Source: Acanthaster planci
Taxonomy: Eukaryota; Echinodermata; Asteroidea; Valvatida; Acanthasteridae
Length of the DNA: 64,000 nucleotides
Assembly (NCBI RefSeq): GCF_001949145.1
Contig: NW_019091355.1
Location: 680,083-744,082 of the forward strand
Direction: 5' to 3'
A program made the position numbers and the translations under genes. Shown one piece after another: positions 37,636-51,100 of this stretch. Each line of letters starts with the position of its first letter. Position 1 is the stretch's first letter. The notes under the pieces were generated by a model. The model worked only from the letters and a program-made list of their open reading frames with translations. It did not search any database and had not been told where the DNA came from.

Positions 37636-37730
37636 GGCTGTGTCTGAATCGGACCTTCTGTGGCTACGGCTTCCTATTTGACACTGACACGCTACGGGTG
37701 CATAGCCGTAGCTGTAGACAACTGCCAGAG
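37636..37730 (+). repeat. GGCYGTGTC dispersed repeat copy
   Basis: GGCTGTGTCTGAATC (37636-37650) is followed by TGGCTACGGCTTC (37661) and then the inverted CATAGCCGTAGCT (37701). The GGCTACGGCT/AGCCGTAGC pair suggests an imperfect foldback. A related short copy begins at 39011 (GTCGTGTCTAAATGCATTGG). Confidence 0.4.
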
Positions 37731-40700
37731 AGTTGCGACAAATCTCTTTCCAAGAACACAACATGACCTCACCTTGCAGTGCATCGATGCACACCACAAT
37801 AAAAAGATATACCAGATGCATGCATCACAACACAGCGCCATCCATTTTTGCTATCAAACATGGAGCCTTTGTTTTTTCTACAGTTGCGCGTCTGGAGACA
37901 GTTTAACGCCCACGCTGACCCACTTTTGGAATAAAAACTGTCCCAGCACGTGACAGCATGCCTGCTCGTGGGATAACACCACAATGAGACCAGCGACTTG
38001 GCCAAAACAGCCGCCATCTTGTAACAGCAGAATATGTCTCATGGGTGTACTACAAAACGTGATTGGATTGCTGTAAGATCTGTCGCTGAAATCACTGCGC
38101 ACCAATTAAAAGGAAATTGCGCGGCACCGTTTTACGAGTTCCGTGTTTTCTCGAGTTGGCGCGCCCGTCTACTCAGGAGACTTTTCGGTGATATAGGCAA
38201 ATGGAACACCCGAATTTTCAACGGGATCGCGTGATCGCTATCTTGGGATTGCAAAAGGTGGGTAATTAATTTATCGCGTCCCACCTGTCGAAGATGTAAA
38301 GAGCTCACTTATAGTTAAGGCCGCTATAAACTACGACATCGATTTCATTGCGTGACATAGTAACATAAGCATGTATCCTTGCGCGTGGTAACAAGGCTGA
38401 CCACATGGAGTGAAAAGTTAACAGTTTGAGAAAAGAAAACTGCAAGGCAGCATACGGTTCCGTGTGAGAAAATAGAAATCTGAAATACGAAAATAACGAT
38501 GAGCCCTTTCGCACGTTGAGAAATACTTGTCCCTGTGTAGGCCTATATGAAAAATATTATGTCTTAGAAGCCCGTGTATGGATTAAAAATATGGAGGCCG
38601 TGACATGTTACTGCTTTATCATAAAGACCAAACCCAACCAAATGAGTCTAGAGTCGCAAGAACCACTTTTGAATTTAAACTTGCCCATGAAGAAATCTTG
38701 TAGGCCTACAGTGGAATTCATCTGTCCACATTTACTCTCAAGTAATACTCACATTTATCAGGGTATCTGAGTGGGTATCGAAATGAGGAGTTGCCCATTG
38801 TACACAACTAGAAAGATTACTACTATGCTGAAGACTTATTCGAATCCGTGAAAGTCAGTCACAATTGAAACGTCAAATGTACACTGTAAACTGCAAAACT
38901 GTTTTGATACTCTAACACAACCTGTTATTAACGTCAGACAATAATCTCTCGAAACCTCAGTGTTTGTACCACTTGCTGCTGAACACCATGATAGGTTTGC
39001 CTGCGTTGTAGTCGTGTCTAAATGCATTGGCTACGACATTTAGCCGAGGACAACACACATACAGTTATGTGGAAAGTGGCAACACGCATAGCCAGTCGCT
39101 GCAACCACAATATCGGAGCTTGGCTAAATGTCACAGGTTTCCAGTCGATCACTGGTTGAGATATCACAGGATCTTCACTTACAAGTGGAGAATTCTTTTA
39201 ATTCGTATTAAATGAGTTTACTCTCTTTCCACTACTGTCATTCGAGTTCGTTTTTTAAGAGGCGTTAATGGTGCATGAATTTGAAATTTTTCTGTTTCAA
39301 GGATTTTTTTCTGGCTCATCTATATATGAACTTTTTCTTTCATTTATTACCTTGGTTTCAAGAACCCTCTATCTGAAAACCTACCACTCTGTGCTCGTAT
39401 GTATCAATGATACCATGAAACGGAGGAATTAAATGAGAATACGTAAAAAATCAATCCTGTTTTCACTTCCTTGCAAAATACATCATCCTGGAACGACAAG
39501 CTGGTGAATTTCGTCATAGGAAAAGAATCAGAAAAAAATGTACCAAAGAATATGTTTTAGACTCCCTCGCTGGCAACATAATCTTGTAAGTAGGTTTCTG
39601 AATTAAAGAACAAGGAATCGCCTGTGTATATCCAGGTATGACGTGTCAACGACGGCCGCAATATAACAGGATTTTAACGGGATCACAGTGGCTCACCGCC
39701 CCAGCAAAATGACCCCTTTTAAAGGCTTACTTACTTTGTCGAAAATAGCGAGCGGATAAACAGTCCTTCAATGGGTCCTTGCTTGGTGCAATTCGAGCAA
39801 ATTAAGCATGAGGTAGCAGTGACACCAGCGGTCACGAGCAAGGCCCTTGAAACAAATCTATTCCAGGCAGAACAGTTAATGTAAGGGATATCTAGCAAAA
39901 CATCTGGCATGTTTTTATTGCTGTATTTGATACATGATATCCGGTAGACGGTATCTGGGTTCATGCTGCTATGTTCCTTCAGTCTGAGCAGGCTTTGCCA
40001 TGACTCAGCAGGATGTGTGGGTTTGTTTGTTTGTTTTTGTTTTGCTATTGTTATTTTCAATCCATCTACACGTGTTTGGGTGCAGGTGTACTTCCATCAG
40101 GGTTCCCTTCTGTCTCATAACCGGGAATCATACATCACCATCTGTGCTGTGTTCCCTATTATAAGCGGAAGTAAAATCTCACAGGGTCATGCGGGCGGAA
40201 TTTGTCCCAGCGACCTTTTGATATCACTCAATCAGTGCTTTCTCTGTTATCCTTAAACCTACAAAAGCTAGAATTTCTTTTTCTCAGGCTAGAATTTTTA
40301 ACTGACCTAAGACAAATGAAATACAACTGACTTTCGAGGACGCGTTACAAAAGGTCATGGTATATAAAAGCAAAATCGTGTGACGGCCTAGCGCTAAAAT
40401 AGGACCAAAAGAAGGGGTGGGGTCCTCGGTAGTGTAGTAATGAATACACAGTGTATTCACATTTTCAAACACTGTAAGATCACAGAACAGCGAACCCCAC
40501 GTAGCATACGCTGAAGTTATCAGACCTGTAAATAGTCACAATCACGTTAAAACTGCCAATATGATAAGACGGGAAAAGCACGCTTCATGTGGTCATTGGT
40601 GCTCATTGGGTCGATATCATCTCTGAGGGCAAATGACAGATAAATAGTACGGAAACAAGACACAGCGACAGTCTTGTTCAATGATCTGGAATATACTAGC

Positions 40701-43254
40701 TCTAAAAACTGTTTGAAAACGATTCCTAAAGTTAATCTACTGGAACAAAACGTGACCAGCACCCGTACATCTGCAATCACAGGCGACTAACGGGACGTTA
40801 GATGCAAACACAATTCTTTAAATAGTTGTGTTATCAGAAGCACAGTTCCACTTTCTTTGCATTGACTGAAACTGTTTGCTGTGCGTGTCATTTTTCCATG
40901 AAAAGTACCGTGGGGAAAAGGGAAACTGTGAGTTGTGGCTACGTTTGTATTAAAAACACGTCTTATCTTCTCTGTCTGCGGCTGCTGTGCCAAGGAGATG
41001 AAAGACTTTGGAACATTTAGCGCATGGATAGTTCTCTCAAAAGACGTAGACTTATATGACCCATAATCTCCATCTCTCCGCATGAGACACAAAAGTCTTG
41101 TCATGATGACAAGGTACACCAACGCTCTGAAAGTACTTGTCTTGAAGACACGGTCGTCTTTCGTCTTGTAATAATATTTGTTTTCAAGGATGACAAGTGG
41201 AATAGTGTGCTTTCGATTTCTTTAAATTGTACAAACTTGTTTATCACAGAGGCTAATCTAAGTATACACCAGGCGAGGTTACAATCTAACAGAATCGGTC
41301 TTGCGTAGAAATCTTCTTGATTTTGTTTTATTATGCCCTAATCCATCAAATCGAGGGGTTTTGTTTTGTTTTTGAAGCCGAGCGACACATGAGTCGCTGA
41401 ACAAAGCTTACCAACATCAAACACAATCATTGCACAACTGCAAATTTATCTACAAAGGTGTGCAATTTGACATAGTCGGAGAGAAATTAATGACAGATTT
41501 GAGCATTTTTGTTACAAATAACATACATGAGTTTTGCACATGAAACTTTGTAAACTTCATGAGCCATTGATCATGGTGATAAGCCAGGCTTGGTGGGTCA
41601 TACGAACACACAGTTGAGTGGCCCGGGTCTGCATTCAAGTCACAGTTTCTCATCACCTAGTCTCGTCTGGAAGCAAAATGAATGACACACTTTCCAAATA
41701 ATTGTCGTTACTTCGTGGGGCGGCTGGAGTTAACACCACAATGAGATCTTGGCGCGTCTCGGTCGCAGAAGATCGAATTATGATTATCCCATCCGGCCAA
41801 CGGATGAAGGAATCGCCTAATAGGCGCTGGCGCGCGGCCTTGCTAGCGCCTAACTCGATTAGAGATCTTACCGCTGATTCCAACCACGTTAATTATTACT
41901 GTGATGGACAACACCTGAGGAAGGCTTTGCGCAAGGGCGCGTGCTATCTATGGTACTTGTATTTGCATATGTGCAGGTAAGTGACTGAGGACGTGTATAA
42001 TTGTGATCCAAGTACTTGTTCAGACAAAAACGTCAGCACAACTTTTTGGGCGTCCCAGTAGCTTCTAAGAATGAGAGTTAAGCCGTAAACAAGTTAAAAG
42101 ATTTTAATGTACTTGAATGGAGTTTTAATTCTACGGATATGAAGTTCTTTGGAATTGACAGTGAAAGAACTCCTGTGGTAAAGTGTGTGATAATTGACCC
42201 ACAATGCAGTTTCGCACATATTCAGAATGCATACCTGTATTCAACCTCAAAATCCGATTTTAGTTTTTAACACGGCTGCATCTTCCAGTTTGAATCAAAC
42301 TTCTACCTGATGGGATATTTTGTTGTACCACCACCCCTTGTTAAAAAACGCACTTTAATGGGTTCTTCATTGAGTAATTTACCTCAGTCCGTACTCAAGT
42401 TGTACTCAAGCCACACTTTATTGAGTAGTTTTCCTTCATTCACCCGCACATCCGACAATAGTACTCGCGATCCAATCTCTAAGCTTTATTTTTGATACCA
42501 TTCAGGGGTTACTGGTATTGTGTTTTGTGTAATTTTTTCCGTTATCGCATCATGCAGGCACAATTATTGTACCCACAGCCGTACTTTATCGACATTTGTA
42601 AATTCTGTTTCGGTATAATGATCACACTCGTACCCAGGGCCGTGCTTTGTACAGTTCTCACATCAACTCGTAAATAATCTTTCAATAAATATGCACTTTT
42701 TGAACGACTAGGTTGTTGACAAGTCGTAGACGTGAAACAGTCCTGTTTGGATAATTTCATTACTGTCATCATTGTGTGGTGTAAAATCTTGACAGCAGGT
42801 TAAGGAATAGAACTGTTTCTTTTTTTATCGGGATCTCAAGTGATTGGAAATAGTAAAAGGTCAACTTGCATTTTCATTTTAGAGTGTGTACACGTCCACG
42901 TTTCAGTCCTGGGCACGAAACCGACAGTAAATTAATGTCCTCGCTGATTTTCCTTCCACGCGAGTTTTTATTTGCCTAGATGCATCAGTATACACAAAAA
43001 CCACAAATTGGTTTCAACGCCTCACTCCCATCCCTCAGTTCGTGGAAAGTTAATCTGGCCGTATTCATTCGCAAGGGCTTTGGCTGCGACGCGTAGGCAA
43101 CTCAATTCTAGATAGATTAAGCGCTGGAAAAGCTGATGATACAATCACTGCGTTTGTTGAGATGAATTCCCAACAATTACACGTGCCATGCAAGATTTTT
43201 CGGATAAGGGAATGATTGACGAATACCTATTAATTTGGCGGGGACGGCCCAAAC

Positions 43255-43337
43255 AAAGTGGACCGACTTTGCTGTATTCGAACCCACACGAAGGTTGCCA
43301 TGAAAAGTGACGTGAGATACCACCTACCTAGTAACCC
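43255..43337 (-). repeat. degenerate tRNA-derived SINE head
   Basis: On the minus strand an A-box-like TAGGTAGGTGG (43319-43329) is followed 30-odd bases later by a B-box-like GGGTTCGAATAC (43274-43285) and then CGGTCCACTTTG, which resembles CGGTCCACATGTGG after the B-box of the 6381 SINE. It is a truncated, decayed member of that family. Confidence 0.5.
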
Positions 43338-44080
43338 ATAACCGAAAGCCACACACTGCGCTTGTTACCAACGACCAGATACGATGCAATAATGAAAAAA
43401 CTTCTACGCAAACAGATCTGGGGGAAAACATCAGTCGTCTCAAATTTCTCCAATGTGCTTGAAATGAGACGGCGAGTTTGATCAACATCTTAAAATAATT
43501 TGAAAGTTTAAGACACATTTTGATTTAGCATTGGTCACAGGTAACAAGCTATTTAGGCAGCTGTCTGTTACACCCGGTATTAAATTACAAGAAATTAACG
43601 GCTTCCAACTCTTGTTAAGAATGATAAAAAATGTAGCTATGTCAATATGACTTGGTTTTAATTTACGGTTAATTGACCAAAATCTTCTAAAATAAAAAAG
43701 GTTTTGATTTTTTTTGTTGATCCATACGCAAAATGATAGAAAAAAATAATCTTCTGTTTTTCTTTTAATTGCAGGATGAAATGACCATACCAGAATCGAG
43801 ACATAGCATCGGAATTTCCTCATATTTCTCTAATCCGGAAAAGTTGTCAATAGGAATAACGCAACTCGGATCGACAGCATTGGGAGCTCCGGCTGAGAAA
43901 TTTGCATGTTGGCAGGATTGAGTGATCCATCCGGAGAAATTGGAAGGAAAATATTCAAAAGAAGAGTGTCACCGAGGTGTAATTTCAGACTCATCTGAAA
44001 ACAATACACTCGTTTTTCCCGCCCGGAAAACACGTTCTGTCAGTCGTGCGTGTCATCAAGGCGGTGAGGGTTGAGCAAGG

Positions 44081-44093
44081 GCGCATGCGCGCG
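44081..44093. promoter_or_regulatory. NRF1-like palindrome upstream of the first receptor
   Basis: GCGCATGCGCGCG closely matches the NRF1 consensus and sits in a locally GC/CpG-rich stretch (about 44.0-44.5 kb), about 1 kb before the receptor start codon. It may mark a CpG-rich promoter with an upstream untranslated exon, but no splice evidence is visible. Confidence 0.35.
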
Positions 44094-45129
44094 TCTCAGC
44101 GGCAATCTGTGTCCGTTCACATTAAGAGCATCTGCGTTGGTGGGACGAAGTCCCTGGTGTCGGTTGATCTAGTTGACAATCTTATAGTCATTGGGTTGGG
44201 ATCCGCGGGGAATTGCTTGTAGCCTGTCCTAGCTAAACCGACGAGGACTCTTATGTGTATTGCTGAGCTTTTTCGCGCGTCGCCGAAGAGACACAACTCG
44301 CCATTTGGCTGGTTGCGGCTGATGCGTTTTCAAGAGGTCCCGTCGTCTCCTTGTGCTTGGGATACATCCCCCGATTTTTCTCGTTTCATCTCCACTCTTC
44401 GCCTTTTGACCGTTTTCCATTATTTTTCCGGTTAGCCACGCGGGGCCCGTCAAGCCTAGCGCCGTCGCTCGGACCGTGAAGGAGTTTTTTGTGCTGCCTC
44501 TCCGTGCGTCACAAACGCAATTCAGATGGGATCACCAGCAGATTACTACATAATCTAACTGTAGCAAGTCGCTTTGAAGTTGGTGAAATCCTAGCTCGGT
44601 CGTGCCGATGGCCCCGTCTCGCCCTACAGGGTGATTTGCTAAGTAGATGGAACCACACCGGACATCAATGTAAAATGAAACCCTCTGGCACAGTCGAGTT
44701 GTGCTGAATCCACTCTTCTCCCCTCAGTAAACTCACTTGTAATGAGTGGATCGCACATCCATCCTTGGAACACTTTTTGACAGGGTGAACATTGTAGTCC
44801 TTACAGATTACACTTTGACGTTGTGACTTCCTCGGAGGAGCTTTGCTCTGCCCGTCCCGCACTACAATTAGTTTTCTTCCTATTTTCCATTCACGGAATA
44901 CACAAGATCTTGGGAAAAAATTTCTTAGATGACAACTTTGATATCACTTCTTACATTGGTTTGTAGGCTTCGGCATTAAAGACACCTGTAGCGGCAAACT
45001 TTTTTCACTGTCAAGCCCAAGGTCTTTTTAAGATCGTTAGAAACGATAAAAGCGGTATATCTACCTCATACACGGGCACCTGCTGTTTTTCTTTCATTGA
45101 AACCCAGAGGAAAACACAGGCTGAGCAAG

Positions 45130-48100
45130 ATGGGTGGAACGGCAAGTGATTTCATGGAGTATGATGACTATTACCCGGTTAACATCACTTTCAGACATAA
45201 CATGGATCAGCGTGACCGTATCATCTGGAGCGTGGTGGTTTCGGCCGTCATGATCACAGCTGCAGGGGGTAACCTCATCGTGATATGGATCGTAGCCACC
45301 AACCCCCGAATGCGAACCGTGACCAATTACTTCCTGTTGAACTTGGCCGTGGCGGATGCCCTCATTGCTACCTTAAGCATGCCCTTCCTCTTCAGCTACA
45401 TCGTCACTCAGAACTGGGTGATGGGGCCTTTCATGTGCCGCTTAGCACGCTTCGTGGGCACCGTGTCCACAGTGGCATCTGTGCTGTCCTTGGTCGCTGT
45501 ATCCATTGATCGCTACCGTGCCATCGTCCACCCGTTGTTACCCCGCCTGCCCAAATCCTGCATCATCTGCATGATCTTCTTTATTTGGGGCGGGGCAGCC
45601 TCCTTCGCCAGTCCACTCTTCCTTTACTCGCATCTGGTGACTTTTGGGTACTTGAACGGACCCATAACGCAGTGCCTCCTCATCTGGCCGGACGGTGTGA
45701 TGAAGGAATACGATTTTTGGTAAGAAACGTCCATTTAAAGAAACCTTGCAAGTAGACAAGAAAATATACCAACAAAATAGGTTTATCGTTGGGCGTATTG
45801 TTATACATGGCGTATCAAAATAAAGGAAACCCAAAGTCAATCATAATTGATAAGAAATCTACAGATTTCTTAATGCAGCATTATATGTCTCCAGCATGGC
45901 CTGAATGTCTTCTTTTTAATGACAACTTGATCATGTACTCAATGCACAGTTTAACGACTAACAATCATTGTTGACCAGCAGGTGAAATTTACACTGTGAC
46001 AAGTTAGCATACACTTTCTTTGCACAGTACAGGATGGAAATTAATGTGCCTAGACCAACACAAACAAGTGTTTTGGAATGTGTGTGTATGCCACCGTGAC
46101 ATTGATCACATGATCAAGGTGTCATTGAAACGAAGACATTCAGGCTTTTCTGGAGACATATAATGCTTAAATAAGAAATCTGCAGATTTCCTACAAATTA
46201 TGGTTGAATTTGGGTTTCCTTTATTTTGATACGCCCTGGTTTCCGTAAACTGTATTAATTTATATATGAAAAGTGTTGTGACAACGTGACACACACGTCA
46301 TCATAATCCACTACTACTACAGACTGGAATCAAATCTCAAAATTTACAATATATATCTGGAGTTGCATGAATGAGTTAAGATCTACAGACTTCTGTAAGC
46401 AATGACATAAGCTGGCCAATGACGAATAGGCAAAGAGCTATTTGGCTAGAAATGTTATCCACTGTTTGCATAAATTCGTTATGTTTGAACAAAAGCGAGG
46501 TTGCACTTGCATCTCTTCTGCGTTGTTACGTTGCCAAGCCTCTTATTTAACAAACATGCTGCAACCCTGCTCTGTCAGGTCGGGTCTGAGGTCAACAAGC
46601 AATACCCTTGTTGTTCCCCGGACCCGGCTGGCCAGTTATGGAGACAGAGTGTTTTCTAGAATTGCACCTCACTTAAGGAACTCGCTTACTGATCATTTAA
46701 GACAAGAATATGACATCAAACATTTTCAGCAGCCTTTCAAAACATTCGTTTCCTCACTAGCTTTTTCATCGTGGATACAAAATTAAGTTTTCGTTTTCCA
46801 ACGTAGACCGGCGCCTTTGAATGTTTTACAGATTACGTGCGCCTTGTAAGTGCTTTGTTATTATTATTATTATTAAGCTATTGAATTTTTTGGTCATTAA
46901 GTCCCATTTAATCGGAAAAAGCCACTTAGTTATGTTAATGGCGATGTAACGTGTGTTTGTTTGCTGCAACTTGAAAAACCAAACTCGTTATTTTTCTTCA
47001 TTTTCACGAGCCCACTGCCATAGTTCAAAGACCTAATTTTATTTCTAACAAAACCAAGAGGAATATTTTTCCCTTCAAATTAAACCAGGTGTCGCACTGT
47101 TATTTTCTCTCACGGCTGCCGAGCAGGCACTTGATTTATCAAAGGACAGAACTGCGAAAAACGCGCTGCCGCCTTGCCAAAACATTCAAAAAGGCTGAAT
47201 GGCAGGCGCTCAAAGACGTGAACAGCTCACTCCGAGGGGCTTTGGTGATCTTTTCATTCGATAATGCTAGGTGTCAAATTAAACCGTCTCCATTTTGCCG
47301 ACTGCAAAATGGCACTGGACGTGCTTTCCCATTTGCCGAGCAAATACCTAGAAACGAACTCATCGGCTATCCTCTTTTGCGAGCTCTGTTATGATCTATC
47401 AAAGGCATATTTATGAAGGCCTGACATTTCCGGATGATCTTTTAAAGAAAAAAATCGCGGCTTAATGTAATCTATGTTCTATGTTGTGGCGTCTCAAAAT
47501 GGCAACACGTATCCTAAATGAGAACGTCTAATCGTGGAAAAACAAAATAACCTACATTTCTGAAAATCTCAAGACATTAAAGACATTGTAGAGGCTTGGA
47601 GATATATAAGCGTATATAAAGACATCTGCAGCAGGTGTGGAAGTTAGTAAAATAATCATCATACTAGTCATGATATATGTAAGCGAAATAATGAGATAGA
47701 AATTGATCCATTAAGAAAACGAGGCAAAACATATCAACGTCGATTCAGCATACTCCAGAAAGCCGTAAATGAAGCTTTTAAGGCTAACTATATTGTTGGA
47801 TATAGCTTGGATTGTGTACACATATAGTCATAATATCGGTTCTCCTCAAGACGATTATCAGAATGTTACAAAGAATTAATAGCTAATAAAACTTTGAAGA
47901 AGATGCCATTACGTGGAGTGTACATTTTGCAAAGTGAACAATCTCATACGCCAGAAGTAATACTGTGTGTATGATCCCGTAGCGTGTCGGTGCGGTTTGT
48001 TTCACTGTGGTTAATTTTTAAAATGTTGGCAAATTCACTTTCAAAATAATTCTGCAATATGGAAAGCCACCTGAAGTTGTAAATCGAATGAATGGTTAGA

Positions 48101-51100
48101 ATTATTTGGTGTTGCTTTTTCTTTTTGGTTTATCTTGGGCGTTGACAAGGAAGCTCTGAAGTCAATGCTCCCCCAAGCATGAACATGGCTAGTCTGAAGG
48201 CTGTTTATTTGTCAAATCCACTGACAGGGGCATAATGTAATAACACTATCATACCGTCTAGACATGACAATACCTCATGTGCTGGTCCATGTATACGTCA
48301 GTTCAAATTAACGTCCTATAGATGTATGCACAGCGTACGCCTGTCAACAGAGTCATACAGCATAATAAATGACACGATATACCTGTAGTCCCTGTGCTGG
48401 ACGTGAAAATATACACCGTCCCATGGCGAGTCTATCGAGTCGTGTTTTAATTAAATTTGCACATGTCTCACGAACGGTCCAACTCAGACTATTTTCCACT
48501 TGAGATTGTTCATTTGGTCTGACGATAATAATCTCTGTTATTTGTTGTTATTTGAATAGGTACAATGTAGCAACTTTCACCGTGGTATACTGCGTTCCCT
48601 TGTCCATACTAGCCATGTGCTATACGGTGATTGGTGTGAAGCTTTGGCGAAGCGGCGTTTTGGGTGAATACATTCCTAGCCGCGCCAGGCACATCAAAGC
48701 CAAAAGAAAGGTTGGTGATTTATAAAAGCATTAGGCCTCGTATCGATATTGCGACTTCGAGCTCACGACAAACTTCATGGATAGTGGACTAGGGCAAGAA
48801 ACAAGACCAACATGAAGTAATACTCAAAAGACAACATAACGTGACGTCATGCACGGGACACAATTGAACAAACTGCACGCTACACAAAACCATGCTTAAG
48901 CATATCGACTACTTGCTGGCGTGGTTGCACATGTATTTTGCGAAATCGGAATACCAACCACACAACCTCGACCCTTATTGGATTATCCCGCGCACGTGGT
49001 GTGGTCCTGTGTTTGCGCATGACCGTCGCCCACGCTCTTGAGAGATGGTTGACCACAATTAAAAAGCTTTGCCCCTTCGTTACGTCTGTGGTCAAAACAG
49101 CCGCTGACACCTCTTTCTGTCCTTTTCCAGACGGCAAAGGATGGCTAGGCTTGGATTGTCCAAACAAGAACCACAGTGACGTGACTGCAACACTCAGTTT
49201 AAATAAAAAATATCGTTTACACAGACGGAATCGACAGTATCACACACATATTGTTATCTCAAAACTTCCCATGATTCCCCATCAGAGGGTGTGGAGAGTA
49301 GAGCATACAGAGTCAAAAGACTGCATGAAGTGCGCAAAACGCAAATTTTCAAGCCGTACAAATCTGAGCGAGCTCGTACGATAACCTATGGGGGACCCGA
49401 CAGGACGTAACCATTTGTGATTATACCGTCGTTACGACTTGGTGAATTTATTCTTGAATATGTTGCCACGCCTTTAATTTTTACACGACCAATAGTGATA
49501 ATTAACTACTAGTCGCAAATACTTTTTGACGCGAATAATTTTAGTAGCTTGGAGGTTAATTTATGAAACGGAAGATAGAGTTCGTATAACATGCTCTATC
49601 CTATTATCTGCTATCCTCTGATGCATACTCTTGAACCCTCCATGTTGCCTGAAAAATGTTCAAACACTTCACTATGCAACACTCCACCCTGTATGAGTGC
49701 CTATTAAACAAGTTAAGCATGAAGTTGTGAGAGTGGCGATGATAACAGTGCCTTAACAGCCTTCATTTCTGTTGACTCCCTCAGGTAGTTAAGATGATTA
49801 TTGTTGTAATCGCTGTGTTTGCAACGTGTTGGTTGCCTCTTCACGTCTACCAGCTTTTACCCTACATGAATGATGCTGCCTACCAAAGGTCCTATTCGCT
49901 ACACGTCTACTTGGCTATCTGGACGCTGGCTATGAGCAGCTCAATGTACAACCCGTTTATCTATTGCTGGCTGAACGAGAGGTGAGAGTTTGGTCTTGTA
50001 GACTGGCGCCTGAAATATGTGAAGACAGGCAACGACTTCGAGGTCTGAAATTTCATTGGTTGATTGCTTGGGGCATTTTCCTGTCCTTGTAGTCTGATTG
50101 GTCAAATTTTCAAGATGACGTTGCCGCAAAATGTGGCCTCCTTTGTCAGGAATATTTAAATTTAGATGACCAAGCTAATAAAAGAGATACTGTGTCGTCC
50201 TACTTCCCGATTTCTGATGTCGTGTTCCAGCAGTTGAGATACTTTCCGGATTTTGGTCCATATGAGAACGGAAATCAAAGCATCTATATATCGACTATAT
50301 TTCCGTGAGAATGAATCTGCGCCCGTCGAACAATAGGGGGTACTGTATCAAATTTCCGTTCACTGAATGCTCAGCAATTGCCGTACGCCGCTGGCAAGTT
50401 TCTTAACTCGGAGGCTCAACCTATCACTGTCTAAAACGTATTTTCTAAGGTTCTGCTGATCACTTTCGATGGAGAAATTCAATCCGGAGCAATTCTAAAT
50501 TGAAAACCCACATGAAGCACAAACCACATATTTTGAGATTTAAAGAAAAACCACCACGATGCGTTGTTGATAAAAAAGAAGACTTTTCCGGACATCTTTC
50601 TTCTTTGGGAGATTTAATAGTAGGCACACACGGAGACATTTTTGCCATGCAGACACGAAAGGCCAATTTACTAGACTACTACGCTAACTACGTTCATGTC
50701 TACGGTGACAAATGATAGTACGCATTCCGCATTAGCTCTTATGATGTAGGCAAAACTAAGAGTGCGCTCCTACGCAAACAAGCTAGTGCTGTACACTTGT
50801 CAATGCCATCTGGGATTGTTACCCCCTCAGGGGCCAATTGTCCGGGCAATCGTCATCTTGATATGTCGCTGATCATTCTGCTGTTTTACCTTTGGAACAG
50901 GGAAGTCACTTTAGAAAACCAATGATGGCAATGCTCAGCGATACTAAATGTTTCTCGTCAGTAGCGTCCAACTTTACATGGTGAGGGCCATTACAAATAA
51001 TCGTCAGTCTCTAAGGATTTGCCCACAAAATCAATTCAGAAGCACAAACCGTTGGAGGGGAAAAGTAAACGAATGAGAACAAAATCAGAAAGTTAAAGGT

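Larger units (their letters stand above)
34708..44040. other. intergenic, no recognised gene
   Basis: Non-coding sequence. Local features are a G run near 34945, an open stretch with protein-like composition at about 35165-35453, adjacent palindromes at 36065-36107, dispersed-repeat copies at 37636 and 39011, a YY1-like motif at 38010, a short GTTT microsatellite near 40020, an open stretch ending in GTAAGT at 41977 and a SINE fragment at 43.3 kb. No confident gene. Confidence 0.5.

Noticed and set aside
45097-45129. Upstream start of receptor copy 1
   Set aside because: The upstream codon is TTG, not ATG; the first ATG in good context is at 45130.
48938-49384. 148-codon frame in receptor intron 2
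   Set aside because: No recognisable domain and it lies wholly inside an intron; likely a chance frame.
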